NCBI RefSeq assembly: GCF_900086705.1
Contig: NZ_LT575483.1
Location: forward strand, 2,015,894 to 2,079,893
Source of the DNA: Massilibacillus massiliensis
GTDB lineage: Bacteria; Bacillota; Negativicutes; FLKF01
DNA length: 64,000 nt
Reading direction: 5' to 3'
The notes below the pieces were generated by a model. That model did not search any database. It was not told where the DNA came from and was given only the letters and a program-made list of their open reading frames with translations. Below are positions 17,564 through 25,274 of the stretch, in pieces. A program made the position numbers and the translations under genes. The number at the start of each line of letters is the position of its first letter. Within the stretch, counting starts at the first letter, position 1.

Positions 17564-18655
17564 TTATTGTATATCCGATTCTTTATAATAGCCTGAATCA
17601 ATTAATAGTGACTTATAGTTTGATTTATCGACAAATTGAGGCTTACATAAATAAGATGGTATAACTTTTTTTCCATTATTATATGTTGTTGTATCGTTGA
17701 CTTCTGGCTCTTGTTTATTTACCATTGCTTCAACCATTTTAACCACTTGATCTGCAAGGGCTCTCGTATCTTTAAATACTGACATTGATTGCTGTCCAGC
17801 AACAATTGCTTTTACATTTGCAATATTTGCATCCTGCCCCGTTACGATCGGCATTGGTTTATCAGCAGATCCATATCCGGCTGATTTAAGCGCCGATTGC
17901 ACTCCTAATGAGGTAGAATCATTCGAACATAAAACTGCATCAATTTTATTTGTTGTATAATTAGCCGTAATAATATTGTCCATACGTTCTTGTGCTTTTG
18001 CCTCATCCCAATTCGGCGTTGCACATTGTTCACGAGTCAGCTGTCCTGACTTAACAATCAACTGGCCCTTATCAATATATGGCTGCAATACTTCCATCGC
18101 ACCGCCAAAGAAATATACCACATTATTATCATCTAGCGGGCCAGTCGCAATTTCGAAGTTATATGGGCCTTTGCCTTCTTTCAATCCCAATTTTTCTTCT
18201 ATGTATTGTCCCTGAATTTTACCGACGCTAAAGTTATCAAACGTTGCATAAGCATTGACAGCATCAGTATTCATAATTAATCGATCATACGCTATGATTG
18301 CACAACCAGCTGTTTTTGCTTCATCCAAAACAGACGATAAAGCGCTGCCATCAATCGCCCCCACAACAATCACTTTTGCCCCTTTTGTAATCATATTTTC
18401 AATTTGTGCCACTTGCGTTTCCACTTTATTTTCTGCGAATTGAAGATCTACCTGATAACCCTTTTCCTTTAGCTTAGCCTCCATATTGGATCCATCTTGA
18501 TTCCACCGCTGTAATGATTTGGTCGGCATCGACACACCAACTTTAATTGATTTATCGTTACTTGAAGTAGTTGATTGAGCTCCCCCGCAGCCAGTCATCA
18601 TAACTGTTGCTGCTAGCATAGCACCCGCCAAAATGAATGATATTATCTTTCTCAC
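17564..18655 (-). CDS. chvE: Multiple-sugar-binding lipoprotein (ChvE-like)
   Basis: A 363-residue extracytoplasmic sugar-binding lipoprotein. The signal peptide MRKIISFILAGAMLAATVM ends in a lipobox (MTGC, cysteine about residue 22). The mature part has ChvE hallmarks: VGVSMPTKSLQRW, IENMITKGAKV, AYDRLIMNTDAV, YATFDNFSVG and a C-terminal GYYKESDI. ChvE proteins bind arabinose, xylose, galactose and glucose. GTG 18655 is chosen because AGGAGAGG lies 7 nt upstream and a clean signal peptide results; the longer frame begins inside the operator. First gene of the operon. Confidence 0.93.
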   Translation of the reverse strand: MRKIISFILAGAMLAATVMMTGCGGAQSTTSSNDKSIKVGVSMPTKSLQRWNQDGSNMEAKLKEKGYQVDLQFAENKVETQVAQIENMITKGAKVIVVGAIDGSALSSVLDEAKTAGCAIIAYDRLIMNTDAVNAYATFDNFSVGKIQGQYIEEKLGLKEGKGPYNFEIATGPLDDNNVVYFFGGAMEVLQPYIDKGQLIVKSGQLTREQCATPNWDEAKAQERMDNIITANYTTNKIDAVLCSNDSTSLGVQSALKSAGYGSADKPMPIVTGQDANIANVKAIVAGQQSMSVFKDTRALADQVVKMVEAMVNKQEPEVNDTTTYNNGKKVIPSYLCKPQFVDKSNYKSLLIDSGYYKESDIQ

Positions 18656-18675
18656 TCGCTTACCTCTCCTTTTTG

Positions 18676-18689
18676 TGTGCTCAGGCACA
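18676..18689. promoter_or_regulatory. Palindromic operator, importer side
   Basis: TGTGC-TCAG-GCACA, a 5-bp inverted repeat with a 4-bp spacer, 12 bp downstream of the chvE -10 box. The matching site at 18966-18979 has the same arms. Position after the start of transcription fits a repressor roadblock. Confidence 0.65.
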
Positions 18690-18701
18690 TTTTATGACTA
18701 A

Positions 18702-18730
18702 AGAATATCACTGAATTTTCTACTCGTCAA
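18702..18730 (-). promoter_or_regulatory. Promoter of the chvE-gguA-gguB-lacI-xylB operon
   Basis: On the minus strand, TTGACG (18730-18725), a 17-bp spacer, and TATTCT (18707-18702). The -10 is identical to that of the divergent promoter. Confidence 0.7.
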
Positions 18731-18923
18731 TCATTTATTTTCAGTTTTATTAGACTTTTCTAATTTTTCAGTTATATATTTCGGTCTGTAAAAAATATAA
18801 AACAAATCAAGCATTAGATATCATAAACCATACGCTTATCATATTAAATTTTTATAGAATATTTTTATTATATAATGATTACTTATTTATTTTTTACGTC
18901 ATAATCATAATTTTAAATTTTGT

Positions 18924-18952
18924 TTGACAGAAATAAACAGCAATGCTATTCT
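18924..18952 (+). promoter_or_regulatory. Promoter of the aldose epimerase / isomerase operon
   Basis: TTGACA (18924-18929), a 17-bp spacer, and TATTCT (18947-18952). Mirrors the divergent promoter. The stretch 18731-18923 between the two promoters is very AT-rich with no other motif I can support. Confidence 0.75.
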
Positions 18953-18965
18953 TTAATCATCTTAT

Positions 18966-18979
18966 TGTGCTCCTGCACA
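18966..18979. promoter_or_regulatory. Palindromic operator, epimerase side
   Basis: TGTGC-TCCT-GCACA, 13 bp downstream of the -10 box. Same arms and same placement as the site at 18676-18689. Probable target of the cluster's LacI-family regulator. Confidence 0.65.
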
Positions 18980-19016
18980 TTAATTAAAAACTAAAAATTC
19001 TATGGAGGAATGTAAC

Positions 19017-20069
19017 ATGAGTCTAATTCGCAAGCAAACCTTCGGAACAACCAAAGAGGGCAGACCCGTTGAACTCTATACCCTTACAAATAAAAATAAT
19101 ATGCAAGTTACAATCTCAACCTATGGTGGCACGATTTTATCAATTAAAGTTCCGGATAGAGAGGGTAAATGCATTGATGTCGTTTTAGGATATGACAGAT
19201 TAGAAAATTATGAAGTACAAGATAAATATATTGGTGCTCTAATTGGACGCCATGGCAATCGTATAAAAAAGGGTCAATTTTCTTTAAACGGTAAAACCTA
19301 TCAACTGGCTTGCAATGATGGCAACAACCATCTGCACGGCGGTAAAATTGGTTTTGATAAAAAAATATGGTCTGCAAAAGAAAATAACCAAGGTCTTACC
19401 CTAAGTTATATCAGTCCGGACGGTGAGGAAGGATATCCTGGCACATTATCTGTGGAAGTACACTATTCTTTAACCGATAACAATACCTTGTCGATCGATT
19501 ACAAAGCAAATGCAGATGAGGATACCGTTTGTAATCTTACAAACCATACATATTTTAACCTAGCGGGTTACGACAGTGGCACAATTTTAAATCAAAAAAT
19601 TCAGATATTTGCGAATTATTATACCGATGCCGACAAAGAATCTCTGCCAACAGGAAAAATTTGTTCCGTCGAGGGGACTCCGCTTGATCTTCGGCAACCA
19701 ACAACCATCGGTGCGCATATCGACGATGCCTTTGAACAACTACAATTTGCCGGTGGTTATGATCATAACTGGATCATTGAAGATTATGACGGAACATTAA
19801 AAAAAGCTGCTTTTGCTCTTGCTGACAGTACCGGAATTACACTCACAGCTTCGACAACATTACCTGGACTACAATTCTATAGCGGAAATTATCTTGATGA
19901 CGCACCCGAGGGGAAAAATCATTCTCGTATCTATAAGAGATGTGGTTTTTGCCTTGAAACACAATACTTTCCCAATGCTTTGGAACATCCCAACTTTGAG
20001 CAGCCTATTATCAAAAAAGGAGAGACCTGGCATGCTTTGACAACTTATCAATTTGGTATACATAAATAA
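19017..20069 (+). CDS. galM: Aldose 1-epimerase
   Basis: A 350-residue mutarotase interconverting alpha and beta anomers of aldoses before isomerisation or phosphorylation. Family motifs are GRHGNRI (about 78), NNHLHGG with the first catalytic histidine (about 103), NLTNHTYFNLAG with the second (about 175), and ETQYFPNALEHPN with the catalytic glutamate (about 312). ATG 19017 is chosen because GGAGGA at 19004-19009 lies 7 nt upstream; the earlier ATG overlaps it. In this cluster the natural substrate is probably xylose or arabinose, not only galactose. Confidence 0.92.
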   Translation: MSLIRKQTFGTTKEGRPVELYTLTNKNNMQVTISTYGGTILSIKVPDREGKCIDVVLGYDRLENYEVQDKYIGALIGRHGNRIKKGQFSLNGKTYQLACNDGNNHLHGGKIGFDKKIWSAKENNQGLTLSYISPDGEEGYPGTLSVEVHYSLTDNNTLSIDYKANADEDTVCNLTNHTYFNLAGYDSGTILNQKIQIFANYYTDADKESLPTGKICSVEGTPLDLRQPTTIGAHIDDAFEQLQFAGGYDHNWIIEDYDGTLKKAAFALADSTGITLTASTTLPGLQFYSGNYLDDAPEGKNHSRIYKRCGFCLETQYFPNALEHPNFEQPIIKKGETWHALTTYQFGIHK

Positions 20070-20184
20070 AGATGGCTGCATGCAGACTCGGTTGCACAGT
20101 TCACGCATTGCTTGTTAAAGTATGAATTTAATCAATACTATCAATGGATAAAATTTAAAACTATGCTACACAAAGGAGAGCTAA

Positions 20185-21678
20185 ATGATGACTATGACAA
20201 ATATTCCGAAAGTGAATTTTGGTATCATTTCTGTAAGCCGTGACTGTTTTATTATTACCTTGTCCGAAAATAGGAGAAAAGCGATTGTGGAAGCTTATAC
20301 CAAAGAGCATGGTACAATCTATGAAGCACAAACAACCGTAGAAAATGAGCACGATATGTTGAAAGCCGTTCAAGAAGTGAAAGATGCCGACTGTAACGCA
20401 TTGATTGTCTTTCTTGGTAATTTCGGTCCAGAAACTCCAGAAACGCTGATTGCTAAAAATTTTAACGGACCGGTTATGTACGTGGCTGCAGCCGAAGAAT
20501 CCGGCAAAGATCTAATCAACGGTCGTGGTGACGCATATTGCGGCGTTTTAAATTGTTCTTATAACCTTGGACTTCGTAAAATTAAAGCTTTTATTCCTGA
20601 ATATCCGGTAGGAACAGCCGATGAAATTGCCGCAATGATACATGAATTTTTACCAGTGGCTCGTACGTTAATCGGTCTATCCAGCCTCAAAATCATTACA
20701 TTCGGCCCGCGCCCGCAAGACTTTTTTGCCTGCAATGCACCAATTCAGCCACTCTATGATCTTGGAATCGAAATTCAAGAAAATTCCGAGCTTGATCTAC
20801 TGGTCTCCTATCGTGCGCATGCCAATGATCCTAGAATTAAAGATGTAGCCGCTTCAATGGCAAAAGAACTAGGATCTGATGGCAACCAGTATCCAGATTT
20901 ATTGCCGCGTATGGCGCAATATGAGCTTACACTGCTCGATTGGCTCGAAAAAAATAAAGGTGCCAGTCAATACACTGCATTAGCAAATAAATGCTGGCCA
21001 GCTTTTCCATCAGAATTTGGCTTTGAGCCATGTTATGTCAACAGTCGGCTTGTTGCGCGCGGAATACCTGTAGCCTGTGAAGTCGATATCTATGGAGCAC
21101 TGAGTGAATATATCGGTATGTGTGTGAGCGAAGACACGGTCACACTCCTTGATATCAATAACTCTGTTCCCAAAGATTTGTTTGAAGAAAATATCAAGGG
21201 TACTTTCAATTATGACTTAAAAGACACCTTCATGGGGTTCCACTGCGGCAATACCCCACTTTGTAAGCTTGCGAAAGGCGCCGTAAAATACCAGTTGATT
21301 CAAAACCGATTACTAGAAAACGGTGGCACACCTGATATCACCCGAGGCACACTAGAAGGCGATATTGCCGCCGGAAAAATTACTTTTTTCCGCCTTCAAA
21401 GTACAGCCAGCGGACAAGTACATTCCTATATCGCCCAAGGTGAAGTTCTCCCTGTAGCCACCCGCTCCTTTGGCGGAATTGGCATATTTGCAATTCCTGA
21501 AATGGGGCGTTTCTACCGTCATGTATTGATCGAAAAACAATATCCACATCATGGCGCTGTCGCTTTCGGCCATTACGGCAAAGCCTTATTCTCCATTTTT
21601 CAGTATCTCGGACTCAAAGACATTGCGTTTAATCAACCAAAAACCATGCTTTATCCGACTGAAAATCCATTTGCTTGA
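20185..21678 (+). CDS. L-fucose isomerase-family protein, possible alternative xylose isomerase
   Basis: A 497-residue cytoplasmic protein of the fucose/arabinose isomerase superfamily, shorter than FucI. Visible landmarks are an N-terminal Rossmann-like region, a central CEVDIYGALSEY segment with conserved acidic residues, FMGFHCGNTP with a conserved histidine, and a C-terminal HHGAVAFGHYGK. No classical xylA is present although xylB is. From memory, a related protein next to xylB in Clostridium acetobutylicum was assigned as a second type of xylose isomerase (XylA-II), so xylose-to-xylulose conversion is the best guess. L-arabinose or D-arabinose isomerase is the alternative. AAAGGAG precedes ATG 20185. 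Confidence 0.72.
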   Translation: MMTMTNIPKVNFGIISVSRDCFIITLSENRRKAIVEAYTKEHGTIYEAQTTVENEHDMLKAVQEVKDADCNALIVFLGNFGPETPETLIAKNFNGPVMYVAAAEESGKDLINGRGDAYCGVLNCSYNLGLRKIKAFIPEYPVGTADEIAAMIHEFLPVARTLIGLSSLKIITFGPRPQDFFACNAPIQPLYDLGIEIQENSELDLLVSYRAHANDPRIKDVAASMAKELGSDGNQYPDLLPRMAQYELTLLDWLEKNKGASQYTALANKCWPAFPSEFGFEPCYVNSRLVARGIPVACEVDIYGALSEYIGMCVSEDTVTLLDINNSVPKDLFEENIKGTFNYDLKDTFMGFHCGNTPLCKLAKGAVKYQLIQNRLLENGGTPDITRGTLEGDIAAGKITFFRLQSTASGQVHSYIAQGEVLPVATRSFGGIGIFAIPEMGRFYRHVLIEKQYPHHGAVAFGHYGKALFSIFQYLGLKDIAFNQPKTMLYPTENPFA

Positions 21679-21712
21679 TCATAAATCATATCGCTAAACG
21701 ACATGACACAAT

Positions 21713-21772
21713 AAAAATGTACCCTGTACGAATAGAGAAAATGCTTTCTCCGTTCCTACAGGGTACATTTTT
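21713..21772. terminator. Terminator between the isomerase gene and dinD
   Basis: Arms 21713-21728 and 21757-21772 form a perfect 16-bp stem (AAAAATGTACCCTGTA), with an inner GAGAAA/TTTCTC extension. T-runs occur on both sides, so it should serve both convergent genes. Confidence 0.88.
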
Positions 21773-21782
21773 TGCTTCTTTG

Positions 21783-22628
21783 TTATCTCATCTCATCTCC
21801 GGCATCCAACCGCTTCCGTCTTTCTGCCTCAATTTTCTTTACGCTTTTCTCTGCCACCGGCAGATTTTCCGGCATAGTTCCACCTAGTTCAGCGATTGTT
21901 TGTCTTACTTTCTTCCCAACAGAAAAATGCGTCTGATTCGCTTTTTCTTTTCCTTTTATTTTTTCACGTCGCAATTTTTCATCAGTTTGTGTAGCTCTAA
22001 ATAGGTTAGCAGCCAGCTCCGTACTTCCCATATGATCTAAGATGGTTTGGTTCTTTTTTAAACCTTTATGCGCATGAATCTCTTTGGCACCCAGCCCACC
22101 ATATAGCCCCTTATAACCACTGTTTTGAAAAATAGCATAGTCTTTTCCCTCTTGAACTCCGGCGTATTTAGCAGCTTCAGCTAAGGATTTATTATGATTT
22201 TTTAATTCATTCCGTATTGCCAAACGTTTTTGTTCTTCATTCAATCGTTCAAATTCTTCTTGTACTTCCTGTTCTCTTGTCTTTACCGCAAAATAGGTTT
22301 GTCCTAATGCTACGACCTTTTTACGCGAATCACCATTCTGAACAATCAAATAACAGGCATAGCGCGTTAATTTAACATCCTCAATTCCACGCTGCACACC
22401 AGAACCGATTTCAACCATTTTGTTGACGTCAACAAAATGGTTAGATAGTAGGTTGCCACTATTTTTACAAGCTATTTTTGCTTTATGAATGACCTTTTCA
22501 AAATTTCTCCATTCCGTATATTCTAAAATTACTAGCAACTCTCTTGCATACCAAAATTCCGTACCATGATCATCATGGTATTTACTATCTTCAAATATTT
22601 TCATTGAATACTCCATGATATCTGTCAT
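21783..22628 (-). CDS. dinD: DNA damage-inducible protein D
   Basis: A 281-residue DinD-like protein. The N-terminal BRO-N/KilA-N-like domain (about 20-110) has FWYARELLVILEYTEWRNF and LTRYACYLIVQNGD, both typical of DinD. The middle is a charged helical region (VQEEFERLNEEQKRLAIRNEL), followed by the DinD C-terminal block DYAIFQNSGYKGLYGGLGAKEIHA. In Escherichia coli DinD is SOS-induced and inhibits RecA filament activities. ATG 22628 follows AGGAGAG. It stands alone between two terminators. A perfect CTATAAG inverted repeat lies just upstream. Confidence 0.9.
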   Translation of the reverse strand: MTDIMEYSMKIFEDSKYHDDHGTEFWYARELLVILEYTEWRNFEKVIHKAKIACKNSGNLLSNHFVDVNKMVEIGSGVQRGIEDVKLTRYACYLIVQNGDSRKKVVALGQTYFAVKTREQEVQEEFERLNEEQKRLAIRNELKNHNKSLAEAAKYAGVQEGKDYAIFQNSGYKGLYGGLGAKEIHAHKGLKKNQTILDHMGSTELAANLFRATQTDEKLRREKIKGKEKANQTHFSVGKKVRQTIAELGGTMPENLPVAEKSVKKIEAERRKRLDAGDEMR

Positions 22629-22650
22629 TAAAAACTCTCCTCTCTCACAA

Positions 22651-22670
22651 CTATAAGAATATCCTTATAG
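22651..22670. promoter_or_regulatory. Inverted repeat upstream of dinD
   Basis: CTATAAG-N6-CTTATAG, perfect 7-bp arms with a 6-bp spacer, 22 bp before the dinD start. It looks like an operator. It does not match the classical Gram-positive LexA box (GAAC-N4-GTTC). Confidence 0.5.
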
Positions 22671-22809
22671 TAAAGAACATTTCCCAATCGATCATCTTTT
22701 ATATGCGTAAGTTACAGAATATTTTCTATATTTTAAGTCTACCATTTTTTTTATTGCAAGCCAATATTTTCTTATTAGTAAAAATGTAACATTTTCACTA
22801 AACAAAAAG

Positions 22810-22836
22810 GTCTTCCAGCTTAAACACTGAAAGACT
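22810..22836 (-). terminator. Terminator after the MntR-like gene
   Basis: On the minus strand, a GTCTTTCAG/CTGGAAGAC stem with one G-T pair is followed by CTTTTTG. It lies 38 bp after the stop of the regulator. Confidence 0.75.
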
Positions 22837-22873
22837 TAAATTTAGATTATAAATAAAGATATAAGCACAAAAA

Positions 22874-23323
22874 TCAAAATTCTTTTTCATTCATAAATTG
22901 TTTGAAATTTACATGAATCTCTGGATTTTCCTTCATAAAACTCACCAAAGACTGGATAGAATAAATCGTCGTCCGTGATAAATAATGTTCCATCGCTTCT
23001 GCTTCTTCGCTTATGTTGCAGTCTGCTTCAATCAAATATAAAAAATCTTGCAGAATTCGATTTCGTTCCACCAAAAAACGACCAACAATCCGGCCCCAAT
23101 CCGTCAAATATATATCGCCATATTTACGATATATAATATATTCTTTGCTTTTCAGCTTTCGGATCGCTTTACTAACCGAAGGTGCTGATACTTTTAGTTT
23201 TCTGCCGATATCAGACACTCTTACACTTGCCTGATTCAATGAAAAACGATAAATTTCCTCAAGATAATCCTCTAAGCTTGGCGATAAATCATATTCTAAA
23301 TAAAGTTTATCATCATGCAGCAC
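22874..23323 (-). CDS. MntR/DtxR-family metal-dependent regulator
   Basis: A 149-residue regulator. An N-terminal winged helix (about 12-75; SDIGRKLKVSAPSVSKAIRKLKSK) is followed by a metal-binding dimerisation domain. Compared with Bacillus subtilis MntR, the N-terminal ligand motif (LEDYLEEIY) and the EAMEH motif are kept. The position of MntR His77 appears to be asparagine (RNRILQDF), so metal selectivity may differ. GTG 23323 is chosen because GAGGGG is 7 nt upstream; the longer frame from 23356 has no ribosome site. It follows the ABC exporter genes on the same strand (70 bp), possibly co-transcribed. Manganese versus iron sensing is not resolved. Confidence 0.82.
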   Translation of the reverse strand: MLHDDKLYLEYDLSPSLEDYLEEIYRFSLNQASVRVSDIGRKLKVSAPSVSKAIRKLKSKEYIIYRKYGDIYLTDWGRIVGRFLVERNRILQDFLYLIEADCNISEEAEAMEHYLSRTTIYSIQSLVSFMKENPEIHVNFKQFMNEKEF

Positions 23324-23393
23324 GATCAATCCCCTCGCACATCCCTTTGATACCATTACTATATGCGAGATAGACTAGCAATATGACTGCTCC

Positions 23394-25274
23394 TCAATCA
23401 AGCTCCACGGTCCCTGTATACATATTATAATAATGTCCCCTGAACTGCAGCAGATCTTGATGATTGCCTTTTTCAATAATTTTCCCCTGCTCCATGACAA
23501 AAATCAGATCTGCATTGCGCACGGTAGACAAGCGATGGGCAACAATGAACGTCGTACACTGCTGCATGAGCTGTTTTAGCCCCTGCTCTATATACATTTC
23601 TGTCCTCGTATCTACAGAGCTTGTTGCTTCATCCAAAATCAGCATCGGCGCTTTTGACAGAGCTGCTCGTGCAATATTTAATAACTGCCTCTGCCCTTGA
23701 CTCAAATTTGCTCCATCGCCTTCAATCATCGTATCATAACCTTTTGCAAGTTTTTTTATAAAAGAATGTGCATTTACTAGTTTTGCTGCAGATTCGACCT
23801 CACTGTCATCTGCACTCTGTCTTCCATATCGTATATTTTCTCGAATCGTTCCGGTGAATAAATGCGTATCTTGTAACACTACAGCAATTGCCCTTCGCAA
23901 ACTGGATTTCTCAATATCTCGAATATCAATTCCATCAATCGTAATCATCCCTCGATCAACCTCATAAAAGCGCGTAATTAGATTTAAAATTGTCGTTTTG
24001 CCTGCACCAGTCGCACCGACAAAAGCAACCTTCTGACCGACCTTTGCCTGCAATGAAATATTCGTCAAAATTTCTTTTTCTTTGCTATAGCCGAAAGAAA
24101 CATCGTCAAATACTACGTTCCCACATACAGGAATACATGCATTATCATGCGCTCTTCGCCAAACTAAGCCGCCCGTTGTATCCCGCTTCAATACAAATTC
24201 ATGATTTTCATCAGTCACAGCTTCTACTTTTTCTTCTAATATTTCAACGATTCGTTTTGTACCAGCCAAGGCAGTAACCACCGTATTATATTGATTGGAA
24301 GCCTCGTTAATCGGTCTGCCAAACATTAATGTAAATTGTAAAAACACCACCAATGCCCCTAGCGACATCTGTCCAAAAACAACCAGCATACCACCGATCA
24401 TAACAATTCCCGCATAAATAACATTATTCAGATTGCGTGCTAACGGCATCATCATCCCGGCATAAGACTGTGCCGCCATTGCCGTTTCACATAAGGCTGT
24501 ATTGAATCCCATGAAATCTTTTTTGACCTTATCTTCATAGCCAAAAACTTTAACAACTTTTTGCCCACTCATGATCTCCTCTACATATCCGTTGAGTGTG
24601 CCTAAGTTTTTCTGCTGCAAAGTAAAATACTTGCCGCTGATTTTCGTCAGCCGATTCACACAAAAAAGCGTGAGTGGTATCACTAGAAATGCAATCAACG
24701 TGAGTATAGAACTGCGCGATATCATCATGAAAAAAATGCTGATAATCGTAATGACACTGCTAAAAAACATGAGCATACTATTTTGCAACGCATCGTTTAA
24801 TGTATCCACATCATTACTAAAACGACTCATCATCTCACCGGTGGTATGCGTATCATGATAGCGAATGGACAATGTCTGCACATGTTGAAATAAACGCATA
24901 CGAATTTCATAAATTGTCTTCTGCGCAATATGCAGCATAATTTTATTTTGCCCATAAGCAGCCAGGACTGATAATAAATAAATGCCTGCCAACATAACTG
25001 TACCGTGTGCTAAACCGATAAACCGTTCCTCTATGCTGGTATCTACATTCTGTGGCTGCAGAAATTGATCAATTAAAGGTTCTAAATACGCTGTCCCGCC
25101 TAGAGTAGTTGCAATATTGACCAAAACTAAAAGAAACGCTGTTATCAGTAAAATCTTTTTTGGTGCCAAGTAGAGCCACAAGAAATGTAGAACCTTTTTC
25201 CATTCCTTTGACCCCTGTAAATTTTCAATCGGGGTATTGGCATTTGGCGGCTTTGATTTTTGTTGTTTATTCAT
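23394..25274 (-). CDS. Heterodimeric ABC exporter, catalytically complete half
   Basis: A 626-residue type IV exporter half-transporter: six membrane segments (about 35-330) then an ABC domain. The ATP site is canonical, with Walker A GATGAGKTT, Walker B MLILDEATSSVD including the catalytic glutamate, and H-loop VAHRLS. Its signature is LSQGQ instead of LSGGQ. Together with its partner this is the pattern of heterodimeric exporters such as LmrCD or TM287/288, in which one site is degenerate. The start overlaps the partner's stop as ATGA. The substrate (drug, lipid or peptide) cannot be read. Confidence 0.92.
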   Translation of the reverse strand: MNKQQKSKPPNANTPIENLQGSKEWKKVLHFLWLYLAPKKILLITAFLLVLVNIATTLGGTAYLEPLIDQFLQPQNVDTSIEERFIGLAHGTVMLAGIYLLSVLAAYGQNKIMLHIAQKTIYEIRMRLFQHVQTLSIRYHDTHTTGEMMSRFSNDVDTLNDALQNSMLMFFSSVITIISIFFMMISRSSILTLIAFLVIPLTLFCVNRLTKISGKYFTLQQKNLGTLNGYVEEIMSGQKVVKVFGYEDKVKKDFMGFNTALCETAMAAQSYAGMMMPLARNLNNVIYAGIVMIGGMLVVFGQMSLGALVVFLQFTLMFGRPINEASNQYNTVVTALAGTKRIVEILEEKVEAVTDENHEFVLKRDTTGGLVWRRAHDNACIPVCGNVVFDDVSFGYSKEKEILTNISLQAKVGQKVAFVGATGAGKTTILNLITRFYEVDRGMITIDGIDIRDIEKSSLRRAIAVVLQDTHLFTGTIRENIRYGRQSADDSEVESAAKLVNAHSFIKKLAKGYDTMIEGDGANLSQGQRQLLNIARAALSKAPMLILDEATSSVDTRTEMYIEQGLKQLMQQCTTFIVAHRLSTVRNADLIFVMEQGKIIEKGNHQDLLQFRGHYYNMYTGTVELD

